From Lathyrus oleraceus (Eukaryota > Streptophyta > Magnoliopsida > Fabales > Fabaceae), in NCBI RefSeq assembly GCF_024323335.1, contig NC_066579.1, positions 250,721,575-250,785,574 on the forward strand: 64,000 nt of DNA. The letters are read 5' to 3'. The position numbers were made by a program, and so were the translations under genes. Position 1 is the stretch's first letter; each line of letters begins with the position of its first letter. The notes beneath the pieces are model-generated. The model was given only the letters and a program-made list of their open reading frames with translations, was not told the origin of the DNA and ran no database searches. Positions 57,912 through 64,000 of this stretch are shown one piece after another.

Positions 57912-58304
57912 TTTGAGGCAGTTCAGATCAAGGATGCAGCTCCAGTGGAAGAGGTTAAAGCGGGTGCCTCTATCTCGTCCTTCAAGCAGGCACATGCCTT
58001 GGTAGATTCGGGCGTTGCCCCCGGTTGGGGACGTCTGTTGGAGTTACCAATGAAAGAAGACAAGTTCGGGATTGGGTATCAGCCAACTCTGACTTCTACA
58101 ACTTCAACACTTCAGACTCGTCAGGGGCCGATTACTTTCTCCAGCGCTGGCGTCATCCAATATGGCCAGGTCTCTGCGGTCAACGATGAAGATGGGGATA
58201 GTGATTACGACATCGATAATTGGGTGCATCCGAGGATCCCGGGTGAAGTCATCAACAATTGGTCTTCTGAGGAGATTGTCCAAGTCACTTTTCTGGAGGA
58301 GTAA
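57912..58304 (+). pseudogene. gag-pro: Protease C-terminal tail of Ogre-E
   Basis: About 130 codons that align with the last part of B gag-pro (FGIGYQP, DNWVHP and INNWSSEEIVQVTF are recognisable). They end at TAA 58302-58304, which overlaps a splice donor. The frame is open upstream through leader sequence, but that is not real coding sequence. Protease active site, gag and ORF1 are gone. Confidence 0.87.
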
Positions 58305-58557
58305 TTTTTCTTATTTATTCATGCATGTCTAAGTCTTACGTTCCGCCCAGGGTGTAATGACTCATTGTAGGGCTCATCTATGCGAATACCTGCATTTGTT
58401 TATCATAAATAAAGGACGTCTTTTTGCATTCAAATATTTTGTTCACTGTCTTTCTATTTTTGCAGTTTTTAAAAAATAAAAAAATACATTTTGGCAATGT
58501 TTTGTTTAGCTTTCATTCCTTGTTCACACTCATAAGCACATACCATCACTCATGCAG
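58301..58557 (+). other. pro-pol intron of Ogre-E (257 bp)
   Basis: Donor GTAATT overlapping the stop codon; acceptor CTCATGCAG. Frame is kept after removal. A second AG 14 bases downstream would shift the frame and is less likely. Confidence 0.75.
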
Positions 58558-61500
58558 ATGCACATCACCAGATCCTATTGATAACATTTCTGCTATGGCT
58601 CGCTTCGACTTTGAAAATCCGATCTTTCAAACTGAAGAAGAGGGTGATGAAGACTGTGAACTCCCTGAAGAACTTTCCAGGCTATTAAAGAAAGAGGAAA
58701 GGGTCATTCAACCGCATCAAGAGTCTACTGAAGTGATTAATCTTGGCACCAAGGACATCAAGAAAGAAATCAAGATAGGGGCTGCTTTGGAAGACGATGT
58801 GAAGAAGGGGTTGATTGAATTGCTGCAAGAGTAGGTTGACATCTTCGCCTGGTCTTATCAGGACATGCCCGGGCTTGACACAGACATCGTGGTACACCGC
58901 TTGCCTCTCAAAGAAGATTGTCCTCCGGTCAAGCAGAAGCTCAGAAGAACAAAACCAGAGATGGCTGTCAAGATAAAGGAAGAAGTGCAACAATAGTTGG
59001 ATGCAGGGTTTCTAGCAGTCACCAATTATCCGCCATGGGTTGCAAACATCGTTACAGTACCTAAGAAGGATGGAAAGGTACAGATGTGTGTCGACTACCG
59101 GGATCTGAATAGAGCTAGCCCTAAGGATGATTTCCCATTACCTCACATTAACGTTTTGGTGGATAACACAGCTCAGTTCTCGATATTCTCCTTCATGGAT
59201 GGATTTTCTGGCTATAATCAAATAAAGATGGCACCAGAAGACATGGAGAAGACAACTTTCATAACCCCATGGGGCACCTTCTGCTACAAGGTGATGCCGT
59301 TTGGTCTGAAAAATGCTGGGGCAACATATCAACGAGCTATGGTAACTCTTTTCCATGATATGATTCATCATGAAATCGAGGTTTATATTGACGATATGAT
59401 TGCCAAATCTCAGACAGAAGAAGAACATTTGGTGAATCTGCAGAAACTGTTTGAGCGTTTGAGAAAATTCAAGCTGAGGCTTAATCCGAACAAATGCACT
59501 TTCGGGGTGAGATCTGGAAAACTGCTGGGTTTTATTGTTAGTGAAAAAGGGATTGAGGTGGATCCGACCAAAGTAAAAGCAATACAAGAAATGCCTGAGC
59601 CAAGAACAGAAAAACAAGTCCGTGGTTTCTTAGGGAGGTCGAACTACATTGCAAGGTTCATCTCTCACCTAACAGCCACGTGTGAGCCAATTTTCAAGTT
59701 GTTAAGAAAAGATCAGGCTATCAGGTGGAATGATGATTTCCAGAGGGCTTTCGAAAAGATAAAAGAGTATTTGCAAAATCCTCCAATCATTGTGCCTCCA
59801 GTCCCAGGGAGACCGCTGATTATGTATTTGACGGTACTTGATAATTCCATGGGTTGTGTTCTCGATCAACACGACGAGACAGGTAGGAAAGAGCATGCCA
59901 TCTACTACCTGACTAAAAAATTCACAGATTGCGAGTCGAGATACTCAATGCTTGAAAAGACATGTTGTGCACTTGCATGGGCTGCTAAGCGTTTGAGACA
60001 ATACATGCTGACTCACACAACCTTACTGATCTCCAAGATGGATCCAGTCAAGTATATATTCGAGAAGCCAGCTCTCACCGGAAGGGTTGCTCGTTGTCAA
60101 ATGGTACTGATAAAGTACGACATCCAGTATGCATCCCAGAAAGCCATCAAGGGGAGTATTCTGTCAGACTATCTTGCTCAACAGCCGGTTGAAGATTATG
60201 AGCCGATGAAGTTTGATTTTTCAGATGAAGACATCATGTTCCTCAAGATGAAAGACTGCGAAGAGCCAGTTGTTGAGGAGGGACCTGATCCAGACGAAAA
60301 GTGGACTTTGTTATTTGATGGGGCTGTCAATGCCAGACGAAGTGGAATTGGTGCTGTCATTACTACTCCGAAAGGTACCCACATGCCTTTCACCGCTCTT
60401 CTGACTTTTGAGTGCACCAATAATGAAGCTGAGTATGAAGCGTGTATCTTAGGAATTGAGCAAGCCATTGATTTGAGAATCAAGACTCTGGACATCTTCG
60501 GAGATTCAGCTCTAGTGATCAATCAAGTGAATGGTGATTGGAACACCCTCCAGCCCAATTTGGTCCCTTACAGAGATTACGCGAGAAGATTGTTGACTTT
60601 CTTCACAACAGTAAAGCTGTATCATACACCTCGTGATGAGAACCAGATGGAAGATGCTCTTGCCACTCTATCCTCCATGATCAAAGTGACTCGGTGGAAC
60701 TATGCTCCCAGGATCGATGTTATGCGCCTTGACAGGGCCGCGTATGTGTTTGCTGCTGATTTGGTAGTTGATGACAAGCCCTGGTATCACGACATCAAGT
60801 GCTTTCTGAAGAATCAAGAGTACCCTGCAGGGGCATCCAACAATGATAGAAAGACTTTGAGAAGATTGGCAGGCAGTTTCTTCTTGAACAAAGACAATGT
60901 TCTGTATAAGAGGAACTTCGACATGGTTTTGCTCAGATGCGTGGATAGACACGAAGCAGACATGTTAATGCAGGAAGTTCATGAAGGCTCCTTCGGTACT
61001 CATGCCGGCGGACATGCAATAGCTAAGAAATTGTTAAGAGCAAGTTATTACTGGATGACCATGGAATCTGATTGTTTCAAATATGCTCGGAAGTGCCATA
61101 AATGCCAGATTTATGCTGATAAGGTACATGTGCCGCCACATCCTTTGAATGTGATGTCTTCGCCGTGGCCTTTTGCTATGTGGGGCATTGATATGATTGG
61201 AAAGATTGAGCCGACCGCCTCCAATGGGCATCGCTTCATCCTTGTTGCCATTGACTATTTTACCAAGTGGGTCGAAGCAGCGTCATTCGCGAATGTCACC
61301 AAACATGTGGTTGCCCGATTCATTAAGAAATAAATCATTTGTCGTTATGGGATTCCCGAAAGAATCATTACTGATAATGGTTCTAATCTCAATAACAAAA
61401 TGATGAAGGAGTTGTGCCAGAACTTCAACATTCAGCATCACAATTCTTCCCCTTATCGCCCTAAGATGAACGGCGCTGTTGAGGCAGCAAATAAGAACAT

Positions 61501-62032
61501 AAAGAAGATTGTGCAGAAGATGGTCGTCACGTACAGAGATTGGCATGAGATGCTACCCTTCGCCTTGCATGGGTACCGTACTTCAGTAGGTACATCGACC
61601 GGGGCAACCCCTTACTCCCTTGTGTATGGTATGGAAGCAATCCTACCTGTTGAAGTGGAGATTCCTTCTCTAAGAGTCCTGTTGGATGTCAAGTTAGATG
61701 AAGCTGAATGGATTCGGACAAGGTTCAATGAGTTGAGTCTTATCGAGGAAAAGCGAATGGCAGCCATTTGTCATGGGCAGTTGTATCAAAGTCGGATGAA
61801 GAGAGCCTTTGATCGGAGAGTGCGTCCTCGATGTTTCCAAGTTGGATATTTAGTGTTGAAAAGGATCCTTCCTCCTCAAACAAATCACAGGGGCAAGTGG
61901 ACTCCTAACTATGATGGACCATACATTGTCACCAAGATTTTCGATGATGGGGCCTTAATGCTTGCAACTATGGATGGTGAAGATTTCACTTCCCCTGTGA
62001 ACTCAAACACAGTTACAAAATACTTCGCATAA
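58558..62032 (+). pseudogene. pol: Pol of Ogre-E (three in-frame stops)
   Basis: One uninterrupted alignment frame from the intron to TAA 62030-62032. Stops lie at TAG 58832-58834, TAG 58994-58996 and TAA 61331-61333; no frameshift is seen. RT has the YIDD catalytic motif at 59384-59395. A first RNase H lies at about 59800-60180 and a second, Tat-type RNase H at about 60300-60680 (first Asp 60317). The integrase has an HHCC finger (about 60980-61105) and DDE residues Asp 61190, Asp 61373 and Glu 61481 (D-35-E). The third stop lies between the first two DDE residues. The C-terminus carries GKWTPNYDGPYIV. Confidence 0.93.
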
Positions 62033-63600
62033 AATAGACCCGTTGGACAATAAAAAGAATAGTCCAGGCAAAAAATGGGCATCCCGACGAACCAAGAAAA
62101 GGAAAAGGTTCGGGCAAAAATTAGGGATTAAAAATGAAAAGATTGTACACCCGGTAAGTTGAAAACCTGAAAGGGCAACTTAGGCAAAAATGGGTATCCC
62201 GGTGGATTGAAAACCCGAAAGGGCGATCCAGGCAAAAGTTAGGGATTAAGCGAATGACTGTGTTCTGAGTAGTTCTGAATCTCATCCCATGTCGATAACT
62301 GGAAACTTTCGAAAGGTAGGAAACATTCCAATCACTCTTTTTAGAAAGTCGATCATCTGGAGGATCTTGAAGACGAGCGAGTCATAGCAGGATTGGAACC
62401 CGATAGAAATCCATTTCACATTGCCATTAGATTAATTTCTGTTTTTTATCTTTTGTGCAATTACCTCTTTCCATGGATTGCTTCCTGATGTAAATGCCTA
62501 TTCAGAGGCCATTCAATCAATAAAATCATGTTATTCAGTATATCCCCGTTTTTATTTTCTTTTTACTGTTTTGTTTGCAAAAATGACGTCCGAATTCTTA
62601 ATAAACATTGCATCATGAAACATAAGAGCTTTACAGGTACATGCTTAAGAAACATTTAAAATTGCTGTAAATTTTAAGTGCTTTGGATCTTCTATTCAGA
62701 ACAGGTACACTCGGGGCATTTCCTTAAGGTCCCCATCAAATGATCGCGGATGTTTTTCCTCAACAGTTGGAATTTGGTATCTTATCCCTGCAGAGTTGGT
62801 CTGAGCGTTGGATTCTTCAATCCCTAGCAGACTCTCACCATTGTACTCCCCAAGCATTTGTTTCAGACTATACACTCCCCAGTAGAGTTGACAGTGCCAG
62901 ACTGTATATCCCAACGGAGTTGACAGTGACAGACTGTATCTTCCCAGCAGAAGCAGCTGCTCCTCAGAGTTCGGTGTCAGATCGATGATCTCGACGCTAG
63001 ATCCACGGTCTCTTTCCTCGAAGCAGAGTCTCGGTACGGTATCGGTGTTTGCTTCCCCTGCAGAGTCGTCTCTCTCGCAGATTATGGTTGCCAGAACCAC
63101 TGTCGCTTTCCTCAACGGCAAGTTTTCAGTGCCATTCTCTCCCTAGTCAGAGCCTCGGTATTTTGTTATTTGCCAGAACACCATGTGGCGGGTCATTTCC
63201 CCACAGAGTTCTTTGTGCTATGCATATCCAACAACCTTGCCAGGGTCTAAAAGATGGTGATCATTTCCCCAGCAGAATTCCTTGCCTCGGCTTGGCATTC
63301 TCTCTAATCAAGCATTTTGCATCCCTGCATGTAGAATCATATTGCATTGCATCCTCCCAAATTGCGTAGCATTTCCATTTTCATGGAGCATTACACCATT
63401 GAAAAATTCAAACATACGCATGTAGAGCATAAGGCATTCTCGGTATCCCAAGTGATAAGCCAGAAGTTGTTTCCAGTACTCAGACAGAAGATTGTTCATG
63501 ACTCATCTTTATTATTCCCAGCAGGGGTCGTTGGCCCACGCGCCACCTCAATTATCATTTTCCCTATTTCTGCCGATGCTGACAGGCATGAAAGTTTCTG
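62033..63600 (+). other. 3' UTR of Ogre-E, non-tandem part
   Basis: Starts with GAAAACCYGAAAGGGC repeats as in Ogre-A, then carries several PBS-complementary-like motifs (for example near 62786, 62876, 63054, 63200 and 63268). No conserved frame. Confidence 0.78.
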
Positions 63601-64000
63601 GTATTCAGACCGAAGTGGCATTCAGGCCAATTTTCCGATGTTCAGATCGAAGAAGTTTTCGACGTTCAGGTCGACGCAACTTGTGGCATTCAGGCTAGGT
63701 TTTTCGGTATTCAGACCGAAGTGGCATTCAGGCCAAATTTTCCGATGTTCAGATCGAAGAAGTTTCCGACATTCAGGTCGATGCAACTTGTGGCATTCAG
63801 GCCAAGTTTCTGGTATTCAGACCGAAGTGGCATTCAGGCCAGTTTCCCGGTGTTCAGACCGATGTACGATAATCATATCTTCCGATGTTCAGATCGAAGA
63901 AGTTCCCGATGTTCAGGTCGATGCAACTTGTGGCATTCAGGCCAGGTTTCCGGTAGTCAGACCGAAGTGGCATTCAGGCCAATTTTCCGATGTTCAGATC
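63601..64000. repeat. 106-bp tandem array in Ogre-E 3' UTR
   Basis: Units begin at 63601, 63707 and 63813 (106-bp period), then at 63953 after a unit with about 34 bp extra. Internally each unit is made of short ttcagRYcg submotifs. The array continues past the window end. Confidence 0.92.

Larger units (their letters stand above)
54503..64000 (+). mobile_element. Ogre-E, internally deleted, partial
   Basis: LTR 54503-57067, PBS 57070-57087, leader to about 57911, then a junction straight into the C-terminal end of the protease region, followed by intron, pol and 3' UTR. ORF1, gag and the protease active site are missing (about 5 kb compared with Ogre-B). It runs off the right edge within its 3' UTR. 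Inserted into Ogre-B pol in the same orientation. Confidence 0.92.

Noticed and set aside
62696..63121. 141-codon minus-strand open frame
   Set aside because: Antisense in the Ogre-E 3' UTR, with no recognisable domain and no counterpart in Ogre-A.
63601..64000. CRISPR-like regular repeats
   Set aside because: Repeats are contiguous 106-bp units with no unique spacers, in a plant retroelement 3' UTR, with no cas genes.

Overview
This window is plant nuclear DNA made almost entirely of nested giant LTR retrotransposons of the Ogre type (Ty3/gypsy, Tat lineage). The evidence is very long LTRs (2.6-5.6 kb), a primer-binding site matching the 3' end of a tRNA-Arg, an extra ORF1 upstream of gag, an intron between the protease and reverse transcriptase coding regions, two RNase H domains, and a long repeat-rich 3' untranslated region. 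Such elements are most abundant in legumes of tribe Fabeae (pea, vetch, lentil, grass pea). A large Fabeae genome, Pisum-like, is the best guess, but this is inference. I see no host gene, rRNA, tRNA or CRISPR. All but 26 bases (14559-14584) can be assigned to one of six insertions.

Left part, minus strand. Ogre-D has its 5' LTR at 11857-14558, then PBS, leader and ORF1 (10937 down to 9848). Ogre-C is inserted into D's ORF1 in the same orientation: its 5' LTR is 5078-9847, followed by PBS, ORF1 (4283-2642, one frameshift) and an open gag frame (2233-1) that runs off the left edge. The rest of C and D lies outside the window.

Centre and right, plus strand. Ogre-B starts at 14585, head-to-head with D: 5' LTR 14585-20023, PBS, and ORF1 split at 21749. 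The split is caused by Ogre-A (21750-49432), a complete 27.7-kb element with two 4800-bp LTRs and a TGGAG target duplication. A's pol is split by solo LTR-F (35083-40659, target duplication GTATC). After A, Ogre-B resumes with the rest of ORF1, an intact 1125-aa gag-protease frame and the start of pol. B's pol is interrupted at 54503 by Ogre-E: 2565-bp LTR, PBS, leader, a large internal deletion, protease tail, pol with three stops, and a 3' UTR running off the right edge. B, C, D and E share one type of LTR end (TGTAGCACC...GCGACA). A and F share another (TGTAAGACC...CCGCTACA).

Expression logic visible in the sequence. In A, B and E the gag-pro stop codon TAA sits inside a splice-donor-like GTAAT. 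A 254-268-bp intron follows, ending in GCAG, and its removal keeps one reading frame from protease into pol. This gives a stop-or-splice switch between Gag-Pro and Gag-Pro-Pol.

Best candidates for undescribed features: (1) a 19-nt hairpin (6-bp stem, 7-nt loop) present in all seven LTRs, with compensatory stem changes between subfamilies; (2) 3' UTRs filled with degenerate copies of a motif complementary to the element's own PBS; (3) a candidate 1.5-1.9-kb intron inside the LTRs; (4) arrays of the palindrome GCTCGCTAGGCGAGC in one LTR family; (5) a second PBS-like motif inside U5.
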